From: Sagittula sp. P11
GTDB taxonomy: Bacteria; Pseudomonadota; Alphaproteobacteria; Rhodobacterales; Rhodobacteraceae
NCBI RefSeq assembly: GCF_002814095.1
Contig: NZ_CP021913.1
Coordinates: forward strand, 3,196,001 to 3,260,000
Reading direction: 5' to 3'
DNA: 64,000 nt
In this document: positions 53,987-63,093 of the stretch, piece after piece
How positions within the stretch are numbered: position 1 is the first letter of the stretch
Layout: the number at the start of each line of letters is the position of its first letter
Translations under genes and position numbers: made by a program
Notes under the pieces: generated by a model
What the model saw: only the letters and a program-made list of their open reading frames with translations
Databases searched by the model: none
What the model was told of the DNA's origin: nothing

Positions 53987-55630
53987 GTGATCGGTTTCCT
54001 CATACATCTGTCGGCGGCCGTGGCGCTGCTGTTGTGGGCGGTCCGGCTGGTCCGCACGGGGATCGAGCGTGCCTTCATGTCCCAGGTGCGGCAGGGCCTG
54101 CGCAACCTGTGCCGCAACCGCCTGACGGCGGCCATGGGCGGTATGCTGGCGGCGATGCTGATGCAAAGCGGGACCGCCGTGACCCTGATCGCCAGCGGCT
54201 TCATCGCCTCCGCCGCGATCGCCCCCGCGGCGGCGCTGGTGCTGATCGTCGGTGCGGAGCTCGGCTCCGCCCTCATGGCGCGCGTCCTCTTCCTGCCGAT
54301 CCAGAGCGCGATCCCCGTCCTGTTGCTGGCCGGGGTCATCCTGAACTTCCGCAAGCAGAACCACGCCCTGAAACAGGCGGGCCGGGTGCTGATCGGCCTC
54401 GCGCTGATCCTGCTGGCGCTCGGCATGATCCGCGCCGCGACGGCCCCCATTGCCGCCAACGACATCGTGCGCGCCATCGCGGCCTATCTCGCCGGGGACC
54501 TGCTCAGCGCCTGGGTGCTGGGCGCGCTTCTGGCGTGGTCCATGCACTCCAGCCTCGCCGCGGTGCTGACAGTGGCCAGTTTTGCCGCGACCGGGCTGAC
54601 CACGGCGCCGGTGGCCGCCGCCCTCGTGCTGGGCGCGAACTTCGGCGGGGCGATCATCCCCATGACGCTGCTTTCCGGCACCGGCCGCGATGTGCGCGTG
54701 GTCGTCACCGCCAACACCCTCGCAAGGGGGAGCCTCGCCGTCGCGGGCCTCCTCGCGCTCTACTTCCTCGAAACGCCCGCGCTCTTCCCGGGGCTGGAGG
54801 AAGGGACCCGCGCCGTCACGCTGCACATCCTCTTCAACCTTGTCCTGACCCTCCTCGTGCTGCCGTGGCCGGGCCTTTTCCTCAACGTGTCCGCCCATGT
54901 CGTGCGTTCGGACCCCGACGCGCTGCAGGACGACCTGAGCGCGCTCGACCCCGACGCCGTGGCCGATCCCCGCCTCGGCATCGCCTGCGCCCGCCGCGAA
55001 CTGATGCGCATGGGCGAGACGGTGCAGGCGATGCTCGTGCAGGTGAAACCGCTCTACCGCGCCTGGGACGCGGAGGCCGAGGCGCGCATCCTGCGGCTCG
55101 AAGAGGCGGTCGACCGGATGCACTACGAATCGAAGCTCTACATCTCCCGCCTGCGCGCCGGTGACCTGTCCGACAGCCAGTCGCGCCAGACCCTCGAACT
55201 GGTGACGGTGGCCAACGGGTTGGAAGAGGCCGCCGACCGCATCGCCGTCAACATGCTCGCCATCGCCCGCAAGATGCACCGCAAGGCGGTCAGCTTCTCC
55301 GGCGAGGGGTTGAACGATCTGGAACGGCTGCACGATGTCGTCTGTTCGAACGCCCAGCTTGCGATGGGCGTGCTGACCACCGGCAACCCCGACGACGCGC
55401 GGCAGCTCGTGGCCCAGAAGGACGAGATGCGGGGACTGGAACAGCGCCTGCAGGAGCGCCACCTGCAACGGCTTCAGGACCGCAGATCGGACAGCGTGGC
55501 CAGCACCAACATGCACCAGGAGTGCCTGCGCCTGCTGAAGCAGATCAACACGTCCTTCACCTACGCGGCCTACCCGATCCTGGAAGAGGCCGGCGCCTTC
55601 CTCGGCAGCCGCCTGACGCGAAACGCATGA
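53987..55630 (+). CDS. Na/Pi cotransporter family protein
   Basis: 547 residues. Eight or nine membrane helices in the first ~300 residues include the two inverted-repeat QSGTA-type motifs (MLMQSGTAVTLIASGF and AWSMHSSLAAVLTVASF). A PhoU-like cytoplasmic helical domain follows (residues 340-540, EAVDRMHYESKLYISRLRAG). It imports phosphate with sodium, or exports it. The start is uncertain: GTG at 53987 follows AGGGGCACC; GTG at 53966 is in frame upstream. It is divergent from deoR, so it may share phosphate-linked control. Confidence 0.88.
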   Translation: MIGFLIHLSAAVALLLWAVRLVRTGIERAFMSQVRQGLRNLCRNRLTAAMGGMLAAMLMQSGTAVTLIASGFIASAAIAPAAALVLIVGAELGSALMARVLFLPIQSAIPVLLLAGVILNFRKQNHALKQAGRVLIGLALILLALGMIRAATAPIAANDIVRAIAAYLAGDLLSAWVLGALLAWSMHSSLAAVLTVASFAATGLTTAPVAAALVLGANFGGAIIPMTLLSGTGRDVRVVVTANTLARGSLAVAGLLALYFLETPALFPGLEEGTRAVTLHILFNLVLTLLVLPWPGLFLNVSAHVVRSDPDALQDDLSALDPDAVADPRLGIACARRELMRMGETVQAMLVQVKPLYRAWDAEAEARILRLEEAVDRMHYESKLYISRLRAGDLSDSQSRQTLELVTVANGLEEAADRIAVNMLAIARKMHRKAVSFSGEGLNDLERLHDVVCSNAQLAMGVLTTGNPDDARQLVAQKDEMRGLEQRLQERHLQRLQDRRSDSVASTNMHQECLRLLKQINTSFTYAAYPILEEAGAFLGSRLTRNA

Positions 55631-55706
55631 TACGAAACGCCTGAAGGATCGCTCAGGCATCTGCCCATCCGGGCCGAAAACGACAAATACATGGAAAACT
55701 GCTCAC

Positions 55707-55731
55707 AAAAAATCGGCGCCCCGAAGGGCGC
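55707..55731 (-). terminator. intrinsic terminator of tRNA-Cys
   Basis: On the minus strand, GCGCCC, loop TTCG, GGGCGC, then GATTTTTT. It lies 26 bp downstream of the tRNA 3' end. Confidence 0.85.
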
Positions 55732-55756
55732 TGTCCGATAGGATCACGATTTTATG

Positions 55757-55830
55757 TGGAGGCGAGTACCGGAATCGAACCGGTGTACACGGATTTGCAA
55801 TCCGCTGCGTCACCACTCCGCCAACTCGCC
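55757..55830 (-). tRNA. tRNA-Cys (GCA anticodon)
   Basis: 74 nt including an encoded CCA end. The acceptor GGCGAGT pairs with ACTCGCC, the anticodon stem-loop reads GGATTGCAAATCC with anticodon GCA, and the T arm has CCGGTTCGATTCCGG. All four arms fold cleanly. It is followed by an intrinsic terminator. Confidence 0.97.
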
Positions 55831-56061
55831 AGAGTTTCGCCTGATTAGGGCCCCCGCCCGGGGACGTCAAGCGGTTATCCGTCGACTTTCCGATTGCCGC
55901 CGCGGCGCGGCCCCGCGCGCGCCGGACCTGCCGGGCGTCCGTTCCTCGGGGGCGTCTGACAGTTGCAACACTACACCCAAGTTTGACCGGCTCAGACATT
56001 GCCGCCCCGGTCGGGATGTGGCACAACGCAGTTCAGGCCTCTGAACGAAAGAGTTTAGTGC
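55831..56061. other. gap between tRNA-Cys and pcm
   Basis: 231 bp with no gene. It should hold the divergent promoters for the tRNA and pcm. A possible pcm ribosome site is AACGAAAGAG, which is weak. Nothing else is recognisable. Confidence 0.5.
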
Positions 56062-56715
56062 ATGAGCGATTTTGCCACACGACGCCGGATGATGGTCGAC
56101 ACGCAGGTGCGTCCCTCCGACGTGACCGAATTCCCGATCATCGAAGCGATGCTCACCGTCCCGCGCGAAGCCTTCGTGCCGCGTGACCGGATCGAAGCCG
56201 CCTATGTCAGCGAGCATGTGCCGCTGGGTGGCGGGCGCGTGCTTCTGGACCCGCGCGTCTTTGCCAAGATGCTGGACGCGCTCGACATTTCCAACGACGA
56301 CCTCGTGCTCGACGTGGGTGCGGGGCTGGGTTACTCCGCCGCCGTGATCGCCCGCATCGCCGAGGCGGTCGTCGCCGTCGAGGATGACGACACCCGCGCC
56401 TCCGAAGCGCAGTCCCTCCTGTCGGAGCACCACGCCGACAACGTGATCCTGCACGAGGGTCCGCTGGACGCCGGTGCCGCCGAACACGGCCCCTACGATG
56501 TCATCATCGTCGAGGGCGGGGTGGAGACGCTGCCGGAGACGCTGTGCGACCAGCTCAAGGAAGGCGGCCGCATGGCGGTCATCTTCATGGAAGGCGCGCT
56601 CGGCACCGTCCGGGTGGGCCACAAGTACGATGGCGCGATCAACTGGCGCTTCGCGTTCAACGGCACGGCGCCTGTCCTGCCGGGGTTCACGAAGGACGAA
56701 GTGTTCGCGCTCTGA
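56062..56715 (+). CDS. pcm: protein-L-isoaspartate O-methyltransferase
   Basis: 217 residues, PIMT family. Class I methyltransferase motif LVLDVGAGLGYSAAVIARIA binds S-adenosylmethionine. The family N-terminus RRRMMVDTQVRPSDVTEF and the IPRE-like VPREAFVP segment are seen. It repairs damaged Asp/Asn residues. In Rhodobacterales it typically precedes a tolC gene, as here (47 bp gap). Confidence 0.92.
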   Translation: MSDFATRRRMMVDTQVRPSDVTEFPIIEAMLTVPREAFVPRDRIEAAYVSEHVPLGGGRVLLDPRVFAKMLDALDISNDDLVLDVGAGLGYSAAVIARIAEAVVAVEDDDTRASEAQSLLSEHHADNVILHEGPLDAGAAEHGPYDVIIVEGGVETLPETLCDQLKEGGRMAVIFMEGALGTVRVGHKYDGAINWRFAFNGTAPVLPGFTKDEVFAL

Positions 56716-56762
56716 TACAACCGGACGAGAAGCCGGGACGGGACTTGCGATTGGGGACAGCT

Positions 56763-58172
56763 ATGCTGAGCAGACTGCGCGCGACATGTATCGGAGGGGT
56801 GGCCGCGATAGCGGTATCGGTGGCGACCGCCACTGCAGGCTGGGCGGAAACGCTGGCCGAGACGCTCTCCTATACCTACATCCACAGCGGCGTTGTGGAG
56901 CAGAACCGCGCGCTGCTGCGCGCCGCCGACGAGGATGTGGCGCAGGCGCTCGCCTCTCTGCGCCCGGTGCTGAACTGGTCCGGTTCGGTGCGGCGCCAGT
57001 ACGGCACCGCGGGCGCCAGCGGCCTGACCTCGCGCAACATCACCCATGACGCGACCGTGGGCCTCACCGCCGAGATCGTCCTCTACGCCGGCGGCCGCAA
57101 CCGTCTGGCCCTGGACGTGGCCAAGGAATCCGTGCTTGCGACGCGGGCCGACCTGCTTTCCGCCGAACAGAGCATCCTGCTGCGCGCGGCGAAGGCCTTC
57201 CTCGGGATCCGCGAATCCGCGCAGACCCTCGGCCTCCGTCAGAACAACGTCCGCGTCATCCGGCAGGAAGTGCGCGCCGCGCGCGACCGCTTCGACGTGG
57301 GCGAGGTGACCCGCACCGACGTCGCGCTGGCAGAGGCGCGCCTCGCCGCCGCCGTGGCCGCGCTGGCCGCCGCCGAAGGTTCGCTGATCCAGGCGGGCGA
57401 GGAATTCCACGCCGTCGTCGGCCGCGATCCCGGCAACCTCGTGACGCCGACCTCTCTGCCCTCGCTGCCCGCCAGCGTGGAAGAAGCGAAGCGGCAGGCG
57501 TTGCAGCGCCACCCCGACATGCACGCCGCGCAATATGCCGTGGCCGTTCAGGAACTGAACATCCTTATCGCCAAGGGCGCAATGAAGCCGTCCGTCTCGC
57601 TGCAGGGCACCTATGGCGTGACGGAGGAATTCGGCAACGACGACTTCTCGCGCGGCGGGTCGGTCTCGCTGCAGGCCAGCGGGCCGATCTACCAGGGCGG
57701 GGCGCTGGCCTCGGCGGTGCGTCAGGCCATGGCAGGGCGTGACCAGGCGCGTGCCAACCTGCATGTCGTCAGCCTTACCATCGAACAGCAGGTCGGCGTC
57801 GCCTACAGCGCGCTGCGGGTCGCCCGCGCCAACAAGACCTCCTTCGAAGAGCAGGTCCGCGCCGCGGAGACCGCCTTCCGCGGGGTCCGCGAGGAGGCTA
57901 CGCTGGGCGCACGCACCACGCTGGACGTGCTCGACGCCGAACAGGAACTGCTCGACGCGCGGGCCAACCTGATCTCTGCCCAGATCTCGGAGTTCTCGGC
58001 GGCCTACGACGTTCTGGCCTCGCTTGGCCTGATGACGGCGGAGGCGCTGCGGCTGGACGTGCCGCACTTCGATCCGGCGGCCTACTACAACCTCGTCAAG
58101 ACCGCGCCCGTGGCGCGCAGCAAGCAGGGTCAGGAACTGGACCGTGTCCTCCGCGCCCTCGGAAAAGACTAG
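56763..58172 (+). CDS. tolC: TolC-family outer membrane channel protein
   Basis: 469 residues, type I secretion/efflux outer membrane channel. A signal peptide (IAVSVATATAGWAE end near residue 30) is followed by two TolC repeats with long helical stretches, SYTYIHSGVVEQNRALLRAADE at the start and ARTTLDVLDAEQELLDARANL in the second. No partner ABC or membrane-fusion genes are adjacent, as usual for this locus in alphaproteobacteria. Confidence 0.93.
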   Translation: MLSRLRATCIGGVAAIAVSVATATAGWAETLAETLSYTYIHSGVVEQNRALLRAADEDVAQALASLRPVLNWSGSVRRQYGTAGASGLTSRNITHDATVGLTAEIVLYAGGRNRLALDVAKESVLATRADLLSAEQSILLRAAKAFLGIRESAQTLGLRQNNVRVIRQEVRAARDRFDVGEVTRTDVALAEARLAAAVAALAAAEGSLIQAGEEFHAVVGRDPGNLVTPTSLPSLPASVEEAKRQALQRHPDMHAAQYAVAVQELNILIAKGAMKPSVSLQGTYGVTEEFGNDDFSRGGSVSLQASGPIYQGGALASAVRQAMAGRDQARANLHVVSLTIEQQVGVAYSALRVARANKTSFEEQVRAAETAFRGVREEATLGARTTLDVLDAEQELLDARANLISAQISEFSAAYDVLASLGLMTAEALRLDVPHFDPAAYYNLVKTAPVARSKQGQELDRVLRALGKD

Positions 58173-58242
58173 TCTTTTTCGGGTCTGTTGTGCGAATTCG
58201 CGCAAGCGGGTACATTGGTGACGAGGTCAGAGTGGTAGAATA

Positions 58243-59709
58243 ATGTCAGATCCCGTCACGAACGTAGAGATAGAGGATATCCTGTCTTCGATTCGGCGAC
58301 TCGTCTCCGAGGACGGTGGCCCGCGCCACCCCCTCCCGAGAGAGGCGAAGCGCGTCGAACGGCTTGTCCTGACGCCGGCCCTGCGGGTGCAGGACGCCCC
58401 GCCGCCCAGGCCGCAGCCCGCGCCGGAACCGATGCTTCTCACCAATCCGTCGGAGACGCCCGAACCGTCACAGCCAAGCCGCCTGGCCCGGCTGGTCGAG
58501 CGGGAGGTCGCCCGCGTCTTCGGGTCCGGTGACGACAGGGCAGGGCGCGCCGGCAAGGACGACAGAGTCGCCGCCGAAGACAGCGAAGACATCGGGTACA
58601 CCGCCGCAGAGGCGGAGGACGATCCGGTGGCGGAGATCGCCGACTGGACCCGCGTCCGCCTGTCTGAACCGATGTCGCGCTACGACCATGACGCCGTCGG
58701 GCTGGACACCCCCGAGGACGAGGAAGAGCCCTCCGATGCACCGGACGAGGCCGAGCTTGACGCGGTCCTCGACGCCCTCGCGTCTGTCGACGAGCCCGCA
58801 GCGGACGACGACGAGGCCCTCTCGCTTGAGGCGCTGCAGGACGTTCAGGACACGCCGGAGGACGACACGCTCGACCTCTCCGCCGTGCTGGCAGAGGCAG
58901 AGGCCGTCACCGACTTCGGCCCGATGGACCGCGGTCTGGAGGCGAAGATCGCCGCGCTGGAGGCGCTGATCAACAGCCGTGACGACAGTGCCACGCCTGT
59001 CGCCACGGACGCGCAGCAGGCCACACCGGACCATGCCGACGAGGATGATAACGACGCGGACACCGCCCTCGCAGAGCCGGGCTATGACGCAACGTCATCC
59101 GCCCGACCGGAGGAAGAGGACCCCACCGACGACCTTTCCGACCACGTCGACGAGGCCGAAGCGTTGGTTCACATGATGTCGCAAGAGGCAGATTCGTGGG
59201 ATGCCGACGCCGCGCGGGACGTCCATCAGGACGCGGCCCGGGCCGAAAGTCACGCAGACGTGACGGCTTCGATGCGCCCGACGCTCTCCGTTGTCCCGGA
59301 TGACGAGATCGACGTCTGGGACGATCTGGCGGACGAGACACCGGAACCGGAAAAACAGCAGGCAGACGACCCGGAAGAAAGCAGCGCACGCGCCGCCACC
59401 GGCCCGGCCTTCCGTCACCGCCCGCCTGAGCCGATGCTCGACTGGGAAGACCACGCGCCCCGCAGGGACAGCGCACGTCAGGCCGTGGCGCCGCGCGCCG
59501 ACGCCGACCGCGACGAAGAGACCTCGCAGCCCGTCGCGCAGGCGTCCGACGACGCGCCCTACCTGGACGAGGCGATGCTGCGCGACATGGTGTCGGAGAT
59601 CGTCCGCCAGGAACTTCAGGGCGTGCTCGGAGAGCGGATCACCCGCAACGTGCGCAAGCTGGTCCGCCGCGAAATCCATCGCGTGATGATGACACAGGAC
59701 TTCGACTGA
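58243..59709 (+). CDS. PopZ-like (DUF2497) polar organising protein
   Basis: 488 residues. The N-terminal helix VEIEDILSSIRRLVSED matches the PopZ/DUF2497 start (EDILASIRRIIAED type). The C-terminus LDEAMLRDMVSEIVRQELQG, then ERITRNVRKLVRREIHRV, resembles its oligomerisation region. The 350 residues between are extremely acidic and low in complexity (Asp, Glu, Ala, Pro), much longer than in Caulobacter PopZ. Position after pcm-tolC also matches the popZ neighbourhood. PopZ gathers chromosome origin and signalling proteins at the cell pole. A role here is inferred. Confidence 0.65.
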   Translation: MSDPVTNVEIEDILSSIRRLVSEDGGPRHPLPREAKRVERLVLTPALRVQDAPPPRPQPAPEPMLLTNPSETPEPSQPSRLARLVEREVARVFGSGDDRAGRAGKDDRVAAEDSEDIGYTAAEAEDDPVAEIADWTRVRLSEPMSRYDHDAVGLDTPEDEEEPSDAPDEAELDAVLDALASVDEPAADDDEALSLEALQDVQDTPEDDTLDLSAVLAEAEAVTDFGPMDRGLEAKIAALEALINSRDDSATPVATDAQQATPDHADEDDNDADTALAEPGYDATSSARPEEEDPTDDLSDHVDEAEALVHMMSQEADSWDADAARDVHQDAARAESHADVTASMRPTLSVVPDDEIDVWDDLADETPEPEKQQADDPEESSARAATGPAFRHRPPEPMLDWEDHAPRRDSARQAVAPRADADRDEETSQPVAQASDDAPYLDEAMLRDMVSEIVRQELQGVLGERITRNVRKLVRREIHRVMMTQDFD

Positions 59710-59775
59710 CGCGCACGCGTCCGTCCGCCGCGAGATCCCGATCAGGGCTACGCAACGTAAATCCTTGTTCTGAAA

Positions 59776-59806
59776 AGAAAAACCCGCTCCGAAGAGCGGG
59801 TTTTTT
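59776..59806. terminator. bidirectional intrinsic terminator
   Basis: AACCCGCTC (59781-59789), loop CGAA, GAGCGGGTT, then a T-run to 59806, with an A-run before the stem. It lies between the convergent PopZ-like and DUF6280-like genes and can serve both. Confidence 0.9.
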
Positions 59807-59827
59807 CAGCTTGGCAGCAGTTTGGGT

Positions 59828-60148
59828 TCAGGCAGCTTCGGCCTGCTGAGCGGCATGACGACGCTCGCTCTCTTCGCGCGACAGCGCAACGGACGTACGA
59901 ACGCCCTTCGAGACAAACTCCATCAGCCCGTTCACGACACGCTCGTTCGGGTCGATCCCGGCACAGGACAGAACTTCGCGCCCGTCGCGCGAACGCGCCC
60001 AGCGGGCGATCTGCTCCGGCCCGTTGCCATACTTCTTGTCATCGGCAATCGCATCGTCCAGAGCGGCGAGAACCACGGCCGCAAACAGCTTGCGGGCACG
60101 GTTGCCTTGCTCGGCGTTGAATGCGGTGCCGTCAACGAAATCCTTCAT
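59828..60148 (-). CDS. conserved Rhodobacterales protein (DUF6280-like)
   Basis: 106 residues, soluble and probably helical, beginning MKDFVDGTAFNAEQGNRARK. I recall near-identical proteins across roseobacters, annotated as DUF6280, with no known function. The conserved middle is YGNGPEQIARWARSRDGREV. It is divergent from efp. Its codon use is typical of the genome. Confidence 0.75.
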   Translation of the reverse strand: MKDFVDGTAFNAEQGNRARKLFAAVVLAALDDAIADDKKYGNGPEQIARWARSRDGREVLSCAGIDPNERVVNGLMEFVSKGVRTSVALSREESERRHAAQQAEAA

Positions 60149-60362
60149 AGTGCGACCTTTGATTATTGCTCTTGTGTTCGGCGTAACGCGGGTTATGGCC
60201 TATCTGTTCCGATTCGGATACCCCGATACAGCATAGCTCTATTGCGGCTGGCGCATGACTGCTGCAAGTGCAGCACGACATATCGTTGTCTTGCCAGCCA
60301 CCAACGGGCCAGATATAGGAGCGGTCGAAGTTTCATCAACCTTTCGACACGGAAAAGCTCCC

Positions 60363-60926
60363 ATGCCCAAGATCAACGGTAACGAGATCCGTCCAGGCAA
60401 TGTTCTAGAGCATGACGGCCATCTTTGGGCCGCTGTGAAGGTCGATCACGTAAAGCCCGGCAAGGGCGGCGCTTTCGCCCAGGTCGAGCTCAAGAACCTT
60501 CGTAACGGGTCAAAACTTAACGAACGCTTTCGGTCCGCCGACAAAGTCGAGCGCGTGCGCCTCGAACAGAAGGACATGCAGTTCCTCTACGAGACCGACG
60601 GCCGCCTGACCTTCATGGACACGGAAACCTTCGAGCAGGTCGAGCTGGACGCCGACATCCTCGGCGAGCGTCGCCCGTTCCTGCAGGACGGCATGACCAT
60701 CGTCGTGGAATTCCACGAATCCGAGGCGCTGAACGCCACGCTGCCGCAGAAGGTCATCTGCACCATCGAAGAGACCGAGCCGGTGGTGAAGGGCCAGACC
60801 GCGGCCAACAGCTTCAAGCCCGCGCTGCTCGACAACGGCGTGCGCGTGACGGTGCCCCCCTTCGTCGGCACCGGCGAGCAGATCGTCGTGAACACCGAGA
60901 CCATGGAGTATTCGGAACGCGCATAA
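60363..60926 (+). CDS. efp: translation elongation factor P
   Basis: 187 residues. Three beta-barrel domains: KOW-like ([19 protein letters not shown]), the central OB, and the C-terminal OB ([16 protein letters not shown]). The tip loop KPGKGGAF carries Lys34, the residue modified by EpmA/EpmB in other bacteria. It rescues ribosomes stalled at polyproline. The ATG at 60363 fits the family. A terminator follows 56 bp later. Confidence 0.97.
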   Translation: MPKINGNEIRPGNVLEHDGHLWAAVKVDHVKPGKGGAFAQVELKNLRNGSKLNERFRSADKVERVRLEQKDMQFLYETDGRLTFMDTETFEQVELDADILGERRPFLQDGMTIVVEFHESEALNATLPQKVICTIEETEPVVKGQTAANSFKPALLDNGVRVTVPPFVGTGEQIVVNTETMEYSERA

Positions 60927-60982
60927 CCCGCGCGGCCTGAACCCATTCCCCCGTGCAACCGCCGGGGGCGATATACAGACAG

Positions 60983-61020
60983 AAAAGGCCTCCGGCTCTC
61001 ACAGCCAAGGAGGCCTTTTT
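60983..61020 (+). terminator. efp terminator overlapping the GNAT ribosome site
   Basis: AAAAGGCCTCC (60983-60993) pairs with GGAGGCCTTTT around a 15-base loop, followed by more T residues. The AAGGAGG of the 3' arm is also the only ribosome binding site of the next gene (ATG at 61022). Forming the hairpin should hide it. Confidence 0.75.
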
Positions 61021-61021
61021 C

Positions 61022-61507
61022 ATGATTACCGAAGCCACGCAGAGCGACCTGGGCGGGCTTGTGCCGCTCTTCCGGTCCCTCAACGACCTGCACGCGGTCC
61101 ACGTGCCCGACCGCTTCCACGATGCCGCCAGCGACGCGGACCTGCACGAGGTTCTGCAGGGCGCCTGGCACGCCGGGAGCCGGTTCCTCGTCTACCGCAC
61201 CGAAGGCGTGGCGCGCGGCTACCTCAAGTGGCAGATGCTGCCCGAGGGCGTCGCCGCGCTGGAACGCCCCCGCCGCACGGCCCTTCTGGATCACATCTGG
61301 GTGGAACCGATCTGGCGGCGCCGGGGCCTGGCCTCGCGGCTCATCGACCGGTTCGAGCGGGACAGCGCAGGGGCAGGGGCGCGCGGCTGGACGGTGCGGG
61401 TGCATGCCTTCAACGCCGCTTCCGCCGCGCTGATGCAGCGCCACGGGGCCAGGCTGTCGGTGCAGTCCTTCGACAAATGCGCAGCGCCCGCCCGGATCGG
61501 TGCCTAG
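61022..61507 (+). CDS. GNAT-family N-acetyltransferase
   Basis: 161 residues. The acetyl-CoA binding segment reads DHIWVEPIWRRRGLASRLIDRFE (R-x-x-G-x-A/G motif), followed by AFNAASAALMQRHGAR. The substrate is unknown. The start at 61022 lies 9 bases after a GGAGG that is buried in the terminator hairpin. The stop overlaps the end of the convergent fructosamine kinase gene by four bases. Confidence 0.88.
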   Translation: MITEATQSDLGGLVPLFRSLNDLHAVHVPDRFHDAASDADLHEVLQGAWHAGSRFLVYRTEGVARGYLKWQMLPEGVAALERPRRTALLDHIWVEPIWRRRGLASRLIDRFERDSAGAGARGWTVRVHAFNAASAALMQRHGARLSVQSFDKCAAPARIGA

Positions 61508-62301
61508 ACGCGCGCCAGTGTCAGCAGGCGCTCCACCAGACCGAAGTAGCTGCCGCCGAAAAGGTGCAGGTGCACCAGCGCGGGGAACAATTGGTAGATC
61601 GGGCGGCGTGCCTCGTGCCCGCGGCGCAACTCGCCATAGCCGTCGTGAAAGGACGGGCCCGGCTTGCCGAACAGGTGCAGCATGGCAATGTCCACCTCCG
61701 GGTCGCCGAAGTAGCAGGCCGGGTCGATCAGCCACGCCCGATCGCCGGAGAACAGCGCGTTGCCGCTCCAGAGGTCGCCGTGCAGCAGCATCGGCGTCAC
61801 GTCCTCCAGCCGGTCGGGCAGGGCGCCGGCCAGCGTCTCCACCCGCCGGGCGAGGGCGGCGGGCAGGTGCGGCAGGAACGGCAGCAGCCGCGCCTCGCAC
61901 CAGAACGACGGCCAGTCCGGGCGCGGCGTCATGTCGAGCCTCAGCGCCCCGAAGGCGTAGCCCTCCGGCCATCCCGTGCTGCGGCCCGCGGTGGCGTGCA
62001 GCCGCCGCAGCCCCCGTCCCAGCGCGTGCCAGCCGGCATCGGTGGCGGGGCTTTCCTCCAGCCATTCGAGGCAGAGGATGTCGCGGCCCTGGAACAGCAC
62101 GCGCGGCACCGGCGCGCCGGTGCGGTCCATGGCCTGCAGCATCCGCGCCTCGACGGCCACGTTGGCGCCGACCTTGACCGCCATGCGGCGGCCGTCGGCC
62201 AGGTCGACGCGGGCCACCTCGGACAGGTCGCCGCCGTGCAGGTGGCGGACCGCCGTGACACGGGTCTCGAACGTCGCGGCAAGGTAGGGGCCGGGGATCA
62301 C
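61504..62301 (-). CDS. fructosamine kinase family protein
   Basis: 265 residues, fructosamine-3-kinase/ketosamine kinase family of the protein-kinase-like fold. GDLSEVARVDLADGRRMAVK for nucleotide binding, LLHGDLWSGNALF with the catalytic Asp, and AWLIDPACYFGDPEVDIAM with the metal-binding Asp. It phosphorylates glycated amines for deglycation. The start is a GTG at 62301, immediately after the ygfZ stop. Confidence 0.92.
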   Translation of the reverse strand: MIPGPYLAATFETRVTAVRHLHGGDLSEVARVDLADGRRMAVKVGANVAVEARMLQAMDRTGAPVPRVLFQGRDILCLEWLEESPATDAGWHALGRGLRRLHATAGRSTGWPEGYAFGALRLDMTPRPDWPSFWCEARLLPFLPHLPAALARRVETLAGALPDRLEDVTPMLLHGDLWSGNALFSGDRAWLIDPACYFGDPEVDIAMLHLFGKPGPSFHDGYGELRRGHEARRPIYQLFPALVHLHLFGGSYFGLVERLLTLARV

Positions 62302-63039
62302 CTAGCCGACCATCGACACATGGACGTCGCCCGCCATCATGTCCTCTCCGGCGCGGTCGAAGCGCAGGTAGGCGATGGCCTCGTTGCCCGCTTGGGTGAA
62401 CAGCGTGCCCGCCTCCTTGCCGTTGCTGACGATCGTCGTGCCGACCGGCGCGTGGCCGTCGATGGCGACCCGCGCCAGTCCCTTGCGCAGCTCCGTCTTG
62501 TGCTTCATCCGGGCGGTGACCTCCTGCCCGACATAGCAGCCCTTCTTGAAATCGACGCCGTTCAGGCGTTCGAACCCGGCTTCCAGGATGAAGGTGTCCG
62601 GTGTCAGCTCCACCCCGGCGCGCGGCACGCAGGCGGCGACGCGCAGCGCGTCCCAGTCGGCCTCGCCGGCGGGTTGCCCGGCATAGCCGCGCCAGCCCAG
62701 CCGAGGATCGCGCGGATCGGCAAAGGCGCCCTCGGGCGGGGTGCCCGTGCCGCGTGTCACCACGAGGTCGGTCTCGGTGATCTCCACCGGCGTGCGCAGC
62801 TTGTACATGCTCAGCGCCTGCATCAGGCTGACCGTCAGCGCCACCTCCACGTCGATCAGGACATCCTCGCCATCGGGGACGAGGAAGAAATCGGCGCGGT
62901 ACTTGCCCTGCGGCGTCAGCAGGGCGGCATAGACCAGCCCCTCGTCCAGCCGCTCAACGTCGTTTGTCACCAGTCCCTGAAGGAACTCCCGCGCCTTGGC
63001 GCCGTGGACCCTCAGGACGGTTCGGCTCTCTTGCGTCAT
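62302..63039 (-). CDS. ygfZ: folate-binding Fe-S protein YgfZ/GcvT-like
   Basis: 245 residues. The family signature GCYVGQEV is present (KKGCYVGQEVTARMKHK), within the GcvT-like fold. YgfZ binds tetrahydrofolate and helps build or repair Fe-S clusters. It starts at ATG 63039 and is divergent from the glycosyltransferase gene. Followed without gap by the fructosamine kinase gene. Confidence 0.92.
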   Translation of the reverse strand: MTQESRTVLRVHGAKAREFLQGLVTNDVERLDEGLVYAALLTPQGKYRADFFLVPDGEDVLIDVEVALTVSLMQALSMYKLRTPVEITETDLVVTRGTGTPPEGAFADPRDPRLGWRGYAGQPAGEADWDALRVAACVPRAGVELTPDTFILEAGFERLNGVDFKKGCYVGQEVTARMKHKTELRKGLARVAIDGHAPVGTTIVSNGKEAGTLFTQAGNEAIAYLRFDRAGEDMMAGDVHVSMVG

Positions 63040-63093
63040 GTCTATTCTTTCACCTCTGGCTTCAGGGTGTCATATAGACCCGCGAAGCCAGAG

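Noticed and set aside
55757-55830. tRNA-Cys as an integration site
   Set aside because: No integrase, direct repeat of the tRNA end or composition change is seen on either side; the neighbours are typical housekeeping genes.
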